This document shows positions 1 through 7,097 of a stretch of 35,621 nt of DNA, in pieces. Below the pieces are notes generated by a model. It had not been told where the DNA came from. It worked only from the letters and a program-made list of their open reading frames with translations, and ran no database searches. Within the stretch, counting starts at the first letter, position 1; the number at the start of each line of letters is the position of its first letter. The DNA comes from Candidatus Undinarchaeales archaeon (lineage in GTDB: Archaea > SpSt-1190 > JASMDC01), in contig JASMDC010000036.1 of NCBI GenBank assembly GCA_030753015.1, positions 1 through 35,621 on the forward strand. Direction: 5' to 3'. The position numbers and the translations under genes were made by a program.

Positions 1-864
1 ACGGCCGAGACCGCAGAGCACATCGTCGACATGATCGAGCAGGGGTACAACGTCGTCATTACTCATGGCAACGGGCCACAAGTGGGCAACATCCTCCGCC
101 GCTCGGAGCTTGCCTGCCAGCAGATCCAGCTCTATCCGCTCCCCCTGGACATATGCGGTGCGGATTCCCAGGGAGGGATGGGCTATATGATCCTGCAGGT
201 GCTGTCGAACGCGCTCTTAAAGCGCGGCATCGAGCGCAACGTTACAGCGATCGTGACCCAGACCCTCGTCGACCGGGAAGATCCCTCGTTCCAGAGCCCC
301 TCAAAGCCCATCGGTACGTTCATGGACGAGAAGGATGCCGGGATCCGGCGAGACCGGGACGGCTGGGACGTCATCGAGGACGCCGGTCGTGGCTGGCGTC
401 GTGTGGTCCCGTCCCCGATTCCCATCGACATCATCGAGAAGAAGGCCATCAACACCGTCATCGATTCGGGCTCCATCGTGATCGCTGTCGGCGGGGGCGG
501 CATCCCCGTCATCCGGAAGGAGTCGGGCGAGATCATGGGAGTGGAAGCGGTCATCGACAAGGACCGGGCTTCCAGCCTCCTGGGAACCCTCATCAGCGCC
601 GACCTCGTCCTCATCTCGACCGACGTGGCGAAGGTGTGCCTCAACTTCAAGAAGCCGGACCAGAAGGAGCTGGACACCATCACCGTGTCGGAAGCGAAGC
701 GCTACTCCGAGGAGGGCCATTTCCTCAAGGGGAGCATGGGCCCCAAGGTCGAAGCTGCCATCCAGTTCTTGGAGAATGGCGGCAAGGAGGTCATCATCAC
801 CTCCCCCGAGAACATCGGAGCGGCCCTTGCCGGAAAGAGCGGCACGCACATCGTGCCTGACTGA
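1..864 (+). CDS. arcC: Carbamate kinase, 5'-truncated by the window edge
   Basis: The frame is already open at base 1, so the gene begins outside the window; 287 residues are visible against about 310 for the family, so roughly 30 N-terminal residues (including the first glycine-rich ATP loop) are missing. Family motifs seen are THGNGPQVGN near the visible start, VGGGGIPV in the middle, DKDRASSLLG, LISTDVAKVCLNF and GSMGPKVEAAIQF near the C-terminus. Carbamate kinases interconvert ATP plus carbamate and ADP plus carbamoyl phosphate in the cytoplasm, usually to make ATP from carbamoyl phosphate. An internal ATG at 31 is not the real start, because conserved family sequence continues upstream of it. 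The gene converges on the next one with a 45-nt gap. Family assignment is secure; metabolic context is not visible because the upstream neighbours are outside. Confidence 0.95.
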   Translation, partial: TAETAEHIVDMIEQGYNVVITHGNGPQVGNILRRSELACQQIQLYPLPLDICGADSQGGMGYMILQVLSNALLKRGIERNVTAIVTQTLVDREDPSFQSPSKPIGTFMDEKDAGIRRDRDGWDVIEDAGRGWRRVVPSPIPIDIIEKKAINTVIDSGSIVIAVGGGGIPVIRKESGEIMGVEAVIDKDRASSLLGTLISADLVLISTDVAKVCLNFKKPDQKELDTITVSEAKRYSEEGHFLKGSMGPKVEAAIQFLENGGKEVIITSPENIGAALAGKSGTHIVPD

Positions 865-877
865 TTCCACAGTCAGG
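856..877. terminator. Perfect 8-bp inverted repeat at the arcC stop codon
   Basis: CCTGACTG at 856-863 and CAGTCAGG at 870-877 are perfectly complementary with a 6-nt loop. The repeat spans the carbamate kinase stop codon and lies between two convergent genes. No T-run follows on either strand, so a role in mRNA 3'-end stability or transcription termination is inference only. Confidence 0.35.
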
Positions 878-909
878 TCGACTGGATACAGGTCCCGGGA
901 TCGTCACTC

Positions 910-1812
910 CTACTTCAGGTAGAGCTTGCCCAGTGGCGAGAGCACGACCGTGTCGGTCCTTCCGTCGACGGTCAGGAAGCCCAGGTCCGAGAGTGCCTTG
1001 AGATGACGTCCCACCTTGAACTCAGGGAGACCGGTCTCCTTCGCGATGGTGCCCATTGGATCGTTCACCGGTCCACTGTTCGCCTTCACGAATCCTAGCA
1101 CGGTCTCCTGTCCCTCGTCCGATAGAGCATCTCGCTTTACCATGGGGAGCGCCTTGAACGCGCCGCCAGCGGGATAGACCGCCACTGCGGACCGGTTGAG
1201 GTAGGCTCCCAGGAGGAAGAACGGATCGGTGGCGAGGACCGATGCGCCGGACGAGTTCGAGTACACCTTCTCCACGAGCGTGATGCGTGACGGCTCCTCC
1301 ACCTTTACGGTGTTCCCGAAGCCCGAGACGGACGAGGGTGCGACGATGGAGCCCTTCTCCGGCTCAGCGCTCCCGAGGCGAGCCACTCTGTCACTGAAAC
1401 CACCATCAGCGTCCGGAGCAGTTACAGGTGCACTGACGAGTCGGCCGTCATCCGCGAACACTATCCTGATCTTCGGGTGTACGTAGGCCGCGTACATCAC
1501 GGCCGCCGCGGTCTTGCCTGACGTGAGGACGGCATGGAAGTTGTTCTTCTTGTGCGAGGCCTTCTTGTCGATGGCCTTGAACACCTTCGCAGCATCCGAG
1601 AACAGGTCGCCTTCGTCCACGGCCTTTGCTGTGGCCTTGATGCGGTACTCCTTCGAGATGCGTTCCAGGAACGCCTTGGCCGCCGGTTTCTCCTTCTTGC
1701 GGTGGATGATCACGGCGAGGTCCGCACCGTGCTGGAAGCAGTCGGTGACCTCGTCCTCGTTCTCAGTGTAGGGGATGAGCATGCCTACCTTTCGCGCACC
1801 TAGCTTGGGCAT
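910..1812 (-). CDS. CARF-like Rossmann domain plus winged-helix regulator (DUF6293/HFX_2341-like)
   Basis: This 300-residue soluble protein has two parts. Residues about 5-165 form an alpha/beta region starting with a hydrophobic strand (KVGMLIPYTEN), followed by strand-helix repeats (DLAVIIHRK, NNFHAVLTSGKTAAAVMYAAY, KIRIVFADDGRLV). This pattern resembles CARF/Csa3-type or DUF6293 ligand-sensing domains. Residues about 215-300 look like a winged helix-turn-helix (GTIAKETGLPEFKVGRHLKA, then LGFLTVDGRTDTVVLSPLGKLYL as the wing). The likely role is a ligand-responsive transcription regulator. No CRISPR array or cas gene is in the window, so a CRISPR link is not supported. The ATG at 1812 sits about 28 nt downstream of a TATA box, implying a leaderless mRNA. 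The CARF call is a fold-level impression; the HTH call is firmer. Confidence 0.6.
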   Translation of the reverse strand: MPKLGARKVGMLIPYTENEDEVTDCFQHGADLAVIIHRKKEKPAAKAFLERISKEYRIKATAKAVDEGDLFSDAAKVFKAIDKKASHKKNNFHAVLTSGKTAAAVMYAAYVHPKIRIVFADDGRLVSAPVTAPDADGGFSDRVARLGSAEPEKGSIVAPSSVSGFGNTVKVEEPSRITLVEKVYSNSSGASVLATDPFFLLGAYLNRSAVAVYPAGGAFKALPMVKRDALSDEGQETVLGFVKANSGPVNDPMGTIAKETGLPEFKVGRHLKALSDLGFLTVDGRTDTVVLSPLGKLYLK

Positions 1813-1833
1813 GTCAGAATAGAGGCCCTGTCA

Positions 1834-1847
1834 AGCTTTTATAGCTA
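1834..1847 (-). promoter_or_regulatory. TATA box for the CARF-like/HTH gene
   Basis: On the minus strand this reads as an archaeal TATA element (TATAAAAGCT) centred about 28 nt upstream of the ATG at 1812. That spacing puts transcription initiation at or next to the start codon. Confidence 0.5.
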
Positions 1848-1869
1848 TACTTCGGCGGCCCGGCCGGCG

Positions 1870-2274
1870 TCACTCCCTGCTGAAGAGAGTGTGCCTGATG
1901 GATAAGGCGAGCACCAGACCTATACCGAGTCCCGCTGCGGCCATAGGTGTGAAGACGGCCCTGACATCGCCCTTGACCTCGCGCGCCAGCAGGATCCCGC
2001 AGGATATCTCAGTTCCCTCCACCTTCTGGGCAACGACGGCACCTGCTCCGGCCTGGTTCATGGACACACGCTTTGCCTTTATGAGGCCACAGCCGCCCTG
2101 AGTGATGCGGATATCCTCGCCCTGGACGATCTGGGCTCCGCTCCGCTCCATGTGGACCTCGTTCGCGGTGATGTTCTCCACTTGCGCGTCCTGTATCTCG
2201 ACGGTCTCCTCGCCCAGCTGGGCGGGCTCGTCCTGAGAAGCATCGTCGTCTCCGATGGGGATCTTGAACTCCAT
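1870..2274 (-). CDS. Small tail-anchored protein with beta-solenoid-like repeats
   Basis: This 134-residue protein has an acidic N-terminus (1-25), then a run of short degenerate repeats with pattern x-V-x-hydrophobic-x-Q-G-G-x-G (for example DIRITQGGCGLIKAKRVSMN and NQAGAGAVVAQKVEG). This suggests a small beta-solenoid like bactofilin or polymer-forming proteins. A hydrophobic segment at about 108-126 (AAAGLGIGLVLALSI) is probably a membrane anchor, with basic residues after it. I do not recognise a named family; similarly patterned repeat-plus-TM proteins occur in some bacteria. The ATG at 2274 lies 26 nt from a TATA box. A scaffold or membrane-associated polymer is a guess. Confidence 0.65.
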   Translation of the reverse strand: MEFKIPIGDDDASQDEPAQLGEETVEIQDAQVENITANEVHMERSGAQIVQGEDIRITQGGCGLIKAKRVSMNQAGAGAVVAQKVEGTEISCGILLAREVKGDVRAVFTPMAAAGLGIGLVLALSIRHTLFSRE

Positions 2275-2295
2275 GGAGATGCACGAGATGAAAAA

Positions 2296-2304
2296 CCTTA
2301 AATC
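2296..2304 (-). promoter_or_regulatory. TATA box for the solenoid-like membrane protein
   Basis: The minus strand reads GATTTAAGG, centred about 26 nt upstream of the ATG at 2274. This is leaderless spacing. Confidence 0.5.
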
Positions 2305-2615
2305 TACGGCGCGAGCGTGGGTGGATCGGGCCCACCTTCTGAATGTCGATTAAGAATCCCTTAAATTGAGCGATTTGTTGTATTATACTTTATTAAATTC
2401 GTCAATTCAGTAATCTATCCACGTAGAAGGCTATTTCCCCGTCCAGTTCTACAATATATAGTTATTTATTATCCTAAGCCACGGATTGTACCCATTATCA
2501 CGTAATATGCCACCGTTTCACGCCGGGAACGACGGGGAATGTTCAGCGTGCCGTGGAACGGTCCGGGAATGGCCGAGAGGGGTGTCGTCCGACCGTGTGG
2601 AACGGTTCCGGGGTA

Positions 2616-2624
2616 ATTATAAAG
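2616..2624 (+). promoter_or_regulatory. TATA box for the orphan gene at 2650
   Basis: ATTATAAAG lies about 30 nt upstream of the ATG at 2650, directly after the second GGAACGG repeat. The position fits a near-leaderless transcript with possible operator control. Confidence 0.5.
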
Positions 2625-2649
2625 GTCGTTCCAGACAAAGACTTAGATT

Positions 2650-3210
2650 ATGTGGGACCGCGACCAGTGGGATAAGCTCGAAGCGGCTGCCTGTTCAGGG
2701 ATGGAAGCCATCCATGAGCTCTCACCTAAGGATAAGCTCCTGCAGAAGTACCGGACGCTTCTGAAATCGGGACGCGCAGGCTGCATCGGTTACGGGTACC
2801 GCAAGATCCTCAACGACATAGGATGCCTCGCGTCCTTCTACCAGCGCCAGGGGTTCGTCATCGAGGAGGTCGTCGAGGACGAGGACGCCCACGTATTGAG
2901 CATGAGCCGGCCACTTTGCGCCATCAAACGCTCGTTGGTTCAGCGCTATTCCCTCTGCCCGCGCCTCCACGTGGACTTCCTTCCGCTGACGGCCGATAAG
3001 GCGGACGTCTGGGCCATCCCCCATATCGATCCCCACGACCCGTCAGAGGAGCCCAGGCTCCACGAGGTGGACCGCTCCCGCCGCGTTTACGCGCCACCAT
3101 CCCCGGGCGTCAAGGCGATCCTGAAGCTCATACTCTCCGGAAGGGAGCCCAAGAACGTCGTCTCGCCGTTATTTATCCAGTGCATGATGCCGCTAGGCAT
3201 CACGATATAA
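2650..3210 (+). CDS. Hypothetical cytoplasmic protein
   Basis: This 186-residue protein matches no family I recognise. It has no signal peptide or membrane segment. The N-terminal third is charged and helical (DQWDKLEAAACSGMEAIHEL), and the middle contains YGYRKILNDIGCLASFYQRQ followed by an acidic stretch (EEVVEDEDAH). Five cysteines are scattered (two in the N-terminal half, the others spread) without a clear zinc-ribbon spacing. The C-terminal third is rich in Pro and His. The start is supported by a TATA box 30 nt upstream. It stands alone on its strand behind the repeat-containing spacer, so it is probably transcribed separately. Confidence 0.6.
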   Translation: MWDRDQWDKLEAAACSGMEAIHELSPKDKLLQKYRTLLKSGRAGCIGYGYRKILNDIGCLASFYQRQGFVIEEVVEDEDAHVLSMSRPLCAIKRSLVQRYSLCPRLHVDFLPLTADKADVWAIPHIDPHDPSEEPRLHEVDRSRRVYAPPSPGVKAILKLILSGREPKNVVSPLFIQCMMPLGITI

Positions 3211-3233
3211 GCTCGGCCCCGAAAAAAGGGTTC

Positions 3234-3242
3234 ATTTTTAAT
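3234..3242 (+). promoter_or_regulatory. TATA box for GAPDH
   Basis: ATTTTTAAT is centred about 45 nt upstream of the ATG at 3283, predicting a leader of about 20 nt. That leader contains a Shine-Dalgarno AGGTGA (3271-3276), so unlike its neighbours this gene appears to have a leadered mRNA. Confidence 0.5.
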
Positions 3243-3276
3243 CCTACCGTCCGACCTGCTTCACAACGATAGGTGA

Positions 3277-4275
<999 letters not shown>

Positions 4276-4292
4276 GCACGCTGCGAACGGGG

Positions 4293-4315
4293 GGTCCGGA
4301 AGGAACCCCCGGACC
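4293..4315 (+). terminator. Hairpin downstream of GAPDH
   Basis: GGTCCGG (4293-4299) and CCGGACC (4309-4315) form a 7-bp stem with a 9-nt loop, 18 nt after the GAPDH stop. A T-rich tract (CCATTTTTATTGTT) follows about 23 nt later, but it also serves as the next promoter. Termination is a tentative reading. Confidence 0.35.
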
Positions 4316-4338
4316 TACCCGTTTGCGCTATGCGTTCC

Positions 4339-4347
4339 ATTTTTATT
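4339..4347 (+). promoter_or_regulatory. TATA box for the AIM24-like gene
   Basis: ATTTTTATT is centred about 26 nt upstream of the ATG at 4369, consistent with a leaderless start. A GGTGA at 4355-4359 is also present, so the leaderless reading is not exclusive. Confidence 0.45.
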
Positions 4348-4368
4348 GTTGAGCGGTGACCTAGAGGC

Positions 4369-5037
4369 ATGCAGATTCAGTTCGACCACAAGCCTGCCTA
4401 CTCCCTTGCCAAGGTCAGCCTCGGCGACGGCGAGTCCATTCGCGCAGAGTCAGGGGCCATGGTCTACATGACACCCAACATGCAGATGGAGACGAGCATG
4501 CAGTCGGGCGGCGTGTTGGGCGCCCTGAAGAAGTCCGTGCTCGGCGGCGAGAGCCTTTTCGTGAACACGTTCACAGCCCAGGGGGGCCAAGGCGAGATCG
4601 GCCTCGCTCCAAGTGCTCCCGGCGACGTTGAGCTGGTGGAGATGCAGGGCGAGACCTGGTTCCTCGAGGGATCGGCCTACCTGGCCAGTTCGCCCACCAT
4701 CAATATCGATACCAAGTTCCAGGGGATGAAGGGTTTACTATCCCGCGAGGGTCTCTTCTTCATCAAGGCTAACGGAAGCGGCCAGCTACTCATCAACTGC
4801 TTTGGCGGGCTCTCCCAGCACCAGGTCAACGGCGAGTTCGTCGTCGACACGGGTAACCTCGTCGCCTACTCCGAGGGCCTCAACTACGAGGTCGAACGTG
4901 TCGGCGGCTTAAAGGCCTCGCTCTTATCTGGAGAGGGTCTCGTCTCACGGCTCCGCGGACAGGGTACAGTCATGGTCCAGAGCAGGAGCCCCGGGGCGTT
5001 CGCTTCCTGGATCAGGAAGTTCATCCCGACCAAGTAA
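4369..5037 (+). CDS. AIM24 / TIGR00266 (DUF124) family protein
   Basis: This 222-residue protein carries the hallmarks of the family: an early AESGAMVYMTPNMQMETSM segment, GGVLGALKKSVLGGESLFVNTF in the first third, then glycine-rich beta repeats ending in QSRSPGAFASWI. The fold is a double-stranded beta-helix-like trimer; homologues are widespread in bacteria and archaea, and the eukaryotic relative AIM24 is mitochondrial. The biochemical role is not established for prokaryotic members. There is no signal peptide. The start at 4369 is set by the TATA box 26 nt upstream and agrees with the family N-terminus. It has its own promoter between GAPDH and the lipoprotein. Confidence 0.88.
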   Translation: MQIQFDHKPAYSLAKVSLGDGESIRAESGAMVYMTPNMQMETSMQSGGVLGALKKSVLGGESLFVNTFTAQGGQGEIGLAPSAPGDVELVEMQGETWFLEGSAYLASSPTINIDTKFQGMKGLLSREGLFFIKANGSGQLLINCFGGLSQHQVNGEFVVDTGNLVAYSEGLNYEVERVGGLKASLLSGEGLVSRLRGQGTVMVQSRSPGAFASWIRKFIPTK

Positions 5038-5077
5038 GGAGCGCTCTGTACGGAAGGATGAGCGGGTGAGGGGTACC

Positions 5078-5431
5078 ATGGACAGAAAATTTCTCGCGGC
5101 AGTGCTGATCGTCGCAGCCCTCCTGGTCGGATGCTCCTCCCAGCCGCCCGTCCCACCCGAGGAGTGCGACGGAACGGAGGCCGAGAAGGCAGCATGCGTT
5201 GGTAAGTACGTGGCCTACACCGGTGACCTCGCCCCTTGCTGGAAGCTCTCCCCACCACATGATTTCACCTGCGCGCGTCGGGGCTATACCACGCGCAACG
5301 ATCCCAACCTGTGCGCGTCCATCCCCGCGGACAGGACGACCTGTCGCCAGGACTGCATCGTGTACTTCGGGGCCATCATGGAGGGTGGCGCGATGGGCGC
5401 ATCGGCGACCCCGGTCCACGTACGTCCGTGA
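5078..5431 (+). CDS. Small Cys-containing lipoprotein
   Basis: This 117-residue protein starts MDRKFLAAVLIVAALLVGCS, a clear lipoprotein signal peptide with the lipobox LLVGC, so the mature protein would be lipid-anchored at residue 19 on the outer face of the membrane. The mature part has about nine further cysteines, suggesting disulfides in an extracellular domain. I do not recognise the domain. I prefer ATG 5078 over an in-frame GTG at 5066, because GGTGAG at 5065-5070 is well placed as its ribosome binding site. It lies 40 nt after the AIM24 gene, possibly cotranscribed with it. Confidence 0.75.
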   Translation: MDRKFLAAVLIVAALLVGCSSQPPVPPEECDGTEAEKAACVGKYVAYTGDLAPCWKLSPPHDFTCARRGYTTRNDPNLCASIPADRTTCRQDCIVYFGAIMEGGAMGASATPVHVRP

Positions 5432-5450
5432 CGCTGCCGTCACGCAAAAC

Positions 5451-5458
5451 GATTTAAT
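5451..5458 (+). promoter_or_regulatory. TATA box for the Sec23/24-like gene
   Basis: GATTTAAT is centred 26-27 nt upstream of the ATG at 5481. It fixes the start of the gene; an open frame continues upstream to 5199 but overlaps the lipoprotein and is not coding. Confidence 0.6.
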
Positions 5459-5480
5459 CCATACTGGCAAGTTGTTGGCC

Positions 5481-7097
5481 ATGGCCCTGATGAGGACTGC
5501 GTTCTCTGCGCTGACTGCCGAGCGTTCCGAGCTGGAAGAGCGGATGCCGCTGGTCGCGAGCATCAGCTTCGAGGAGCTCTCAAAGGCACGCACCGTTGTG
5601 AGCTGCCAGCCGGTGAGGTGCTCGGGCTGTGGAGCTGTGCTCACCAATCCCCGACATGTCAAGGAGGACGAGCGACTAGGTGTGCACTGGACGTGCGAGT
5701 ACTGCTCGACCGTGAACATCATCTCCAAGGACGAAATACCACCCGGGGGCGGCGACGATATCGACTTTGTCCTCGACGAGCCACCCGACACGAAGGAGAG
5801 CCCGGGGTCCCTTCCGGAGTCCAAGAGTGTCGACACCGTAGCGGTCATCGACACGTCGGGGAGCATGTCATTCAACAAGCTCGATGCCGTGAAGCAGTCA
5901 TTGAACGAGACGCTGGCAGACCTGCGCGTCAACGCACCCACGAGCGCCTTCGCCCTCATAACCTTCGACTCCACGGTGGCCGTGCACACCCTCCCCGGAG
6001 AGGCGCCCGTCGTGCTGTCGGGCGATGTGCTCAGGAACAGCGACCAGCTGATCGCTCAGCTCGTTGAAATGATCGACCCCCGTACACTCCAGCCAGTGGG
6101 GGAGATGGGGGAGCGCTGGACCGAGCTCGTCACCTCGTTACCGGCGCGAGGGATGACCGCCCTCGGACCCGCGGTCAACTCCGCACTCTGGCTCCTCAAG
6201 ACCCGTGGTGGAGGCAGGCTCGTACTCCTCACCGACGGCATGGCCAACGTTGGCCTGGGCACGCTCACTGGACCGTCCTCGTCGGGGCGTGACTTCTACA
6301 AGCGTGCTGCCCGGTCGGCCATGGATGCGGGGATCGTCGTCGACGTGGTCGGGATGCGCGATAAGAGCGAGAGCAACGAGATGGCGCTGGACGTCATCGG
6401 TGAGCTGGCCTCATCGTCCGGCGGTGGCATCTACTACGTCTCCGCTGCCGAGGTGGAGGGGAGCTTCCGCCAGATCAGGGGCCAGGAGTTCCTGGGGCAT
6501 GACGTGTCCCTTCGCCTCGTGACTCCCCGTACCCTCGAGGTCGAGCGCATCACCGGCCCGGGGGCGAAGGCGGATGCTGCTAAGACGCGTCTGGGAGCGG
6601 TCACCGCCGACCGCGAGGTGTTCATCAGGCTCAAGCGTTCGGGCAAGCTCGAGAAGAAGAAGGTCCCGCTCCAGGCCCAGATCGAGTACCGCGACGCCCA
6701 GGGCAGGCGTCACCTGCGCGTGTCCTCCATCAACGTCGACACCATCAAGGACGCCAAGGCGTACGCCAAAGGGTACGATACTGACATCCCGACGGTCATG
6801 GCCATGCAGGAGGCGGGCGAGGAGTACTTCCGCAATCGGACGGCGTCGTCTCTCGATCGGCTGCGGGCCATGAAGAACAACCTCGCCACCGTCGCGTCGA
6901 GCGCCCCGATCGGTAAGGCCCAGGACACCGCCACCAAGAACCTCGCGTTCGTGGAGCGTGAGATCGATCGATTGAGCAAGGCTGAGTCGGAGATACGCCC
7001 TAAAGCGGCCAAGGCGAGCAAGCGAGCCGTCAAGGGCCTCTCCATGCAGCGCATGTCCGTCTCACAGAGGCATGCTGAGGACGATGACTGTGGCTGA
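5481..7097 (+). CDS. Sec23/Sec24-like protein: zinc finger, vWA domain, beta-rich segment, helical tail
   Basis: This is a 538-residue soluble protein with no signal or membrane segment. Residues 45-80 form a four-Cys zinc finger (C47-x2-C50, C72-x2-C75) with text very like Sec23/Sec24 zinc fingers: RCSGCGAVLTNP, then WTCEYCSTVN. Residues 117-385 are a von Willebrand A domain with a complete MIDAS (D124-x-S126-x-S128, T226 in GMTALGP, D252 in LLTDGMAN). Residues 395-465 are beta-rich and end in IEYRDAQGRRHLRVSSI, which matches the style of the Sec23/24 beta-sandwich. The last 70 residues are charged and helical. In eukaryotes this order makes the COPII inner coat, though there the MIDAS is degenerate. 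Bacterial and archaeal vWA proteins with related layouts exist, so function is open. It overlaps the secreted WD40 gene by up to 26 nt. Confidence 0.7.
   Translation: MALMRTAFSALTAERSELEERMPLVASISFEELSKARTVVSCQPVRCSGCGAVLTNPRHVKEDERLGVHWTCEYCSTVNIISKDEIPPGGGDDIDFVLDEPPDTKESPGSLPESKSVDTVAVIDTSGSMSFNKLDAVKQSLNETLADLRVNAPTSAFALITFDSTVAVHTLPGEAPVVLSGDVLRNSDQLIAQLVEMIDPRTLQPVGEMGERWTELVTSLPARGMTALGPAVNSALWLLKTRGGGRLVLLTDGMANVGLGTLTGPSSSGRDFYKRAARSAMDAGIVVDVVGMRDKSESNEMALDVIGELASSSGGGIYYVSAAEVEGSFRQIRGQEFLGHDVSLRLVTPRTLEVERITGPGAKADAAKTRLGAVTADREVFIRLKRSGKLEKKKVPLQAQIEYRDAQGRRHLRVSSINVDTIKDAKAYAKGYDTDIPTVMAMQEAGEEYFRNRTASSLDRLRAMKNNLATVASSAPIGKAQDTATKNLAFVEREIDRLSKAESEIRPKAAKASKRAVKGLSMQRMSVSQRHAEDDDCG

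Larger units (their letters stand above)
2275..2649. other. 375-nt intergenic region: AT-rich stretch plus GC-rich direct repeats
   Basis: This is the only stretch over 300 nt without a gene. Bases about 2340-2480 are markedly AT-rich. Bases about 2520-2612 form a GC-rich island with two near-identical direct repeats, GTGGAACGGTCCGGG (about 2554-2568) and GTGGAACGGTTCCGGG (about 2597-2612). Related cores are GGGAACGACGG just upstream and an inverted CGTTCC just after the TATA box. I see no tRNA fold. A short open frame from 2486 overlaps the island in another frame, but its product is not protein-like. The repeats could be a regulator site for the downstream gene or part of a small RNA. Confidence 0.5.

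Noticed and set aside
2486..2764. 92-codon plus-strand frame upstream of the orphan gene
   Set aside because: It lies across the repeat island and the promoter, is Arg/Ser-rich and overlaps the better-supported gene at 2650 in another frame.
5199..5480. N-terminal extension of the Sec23/24-like frame back to 5199
   Set aside because: It overlaps the lipoprotein in another frame, and the TATA box at 5451-5458 fixes the start at 5481.
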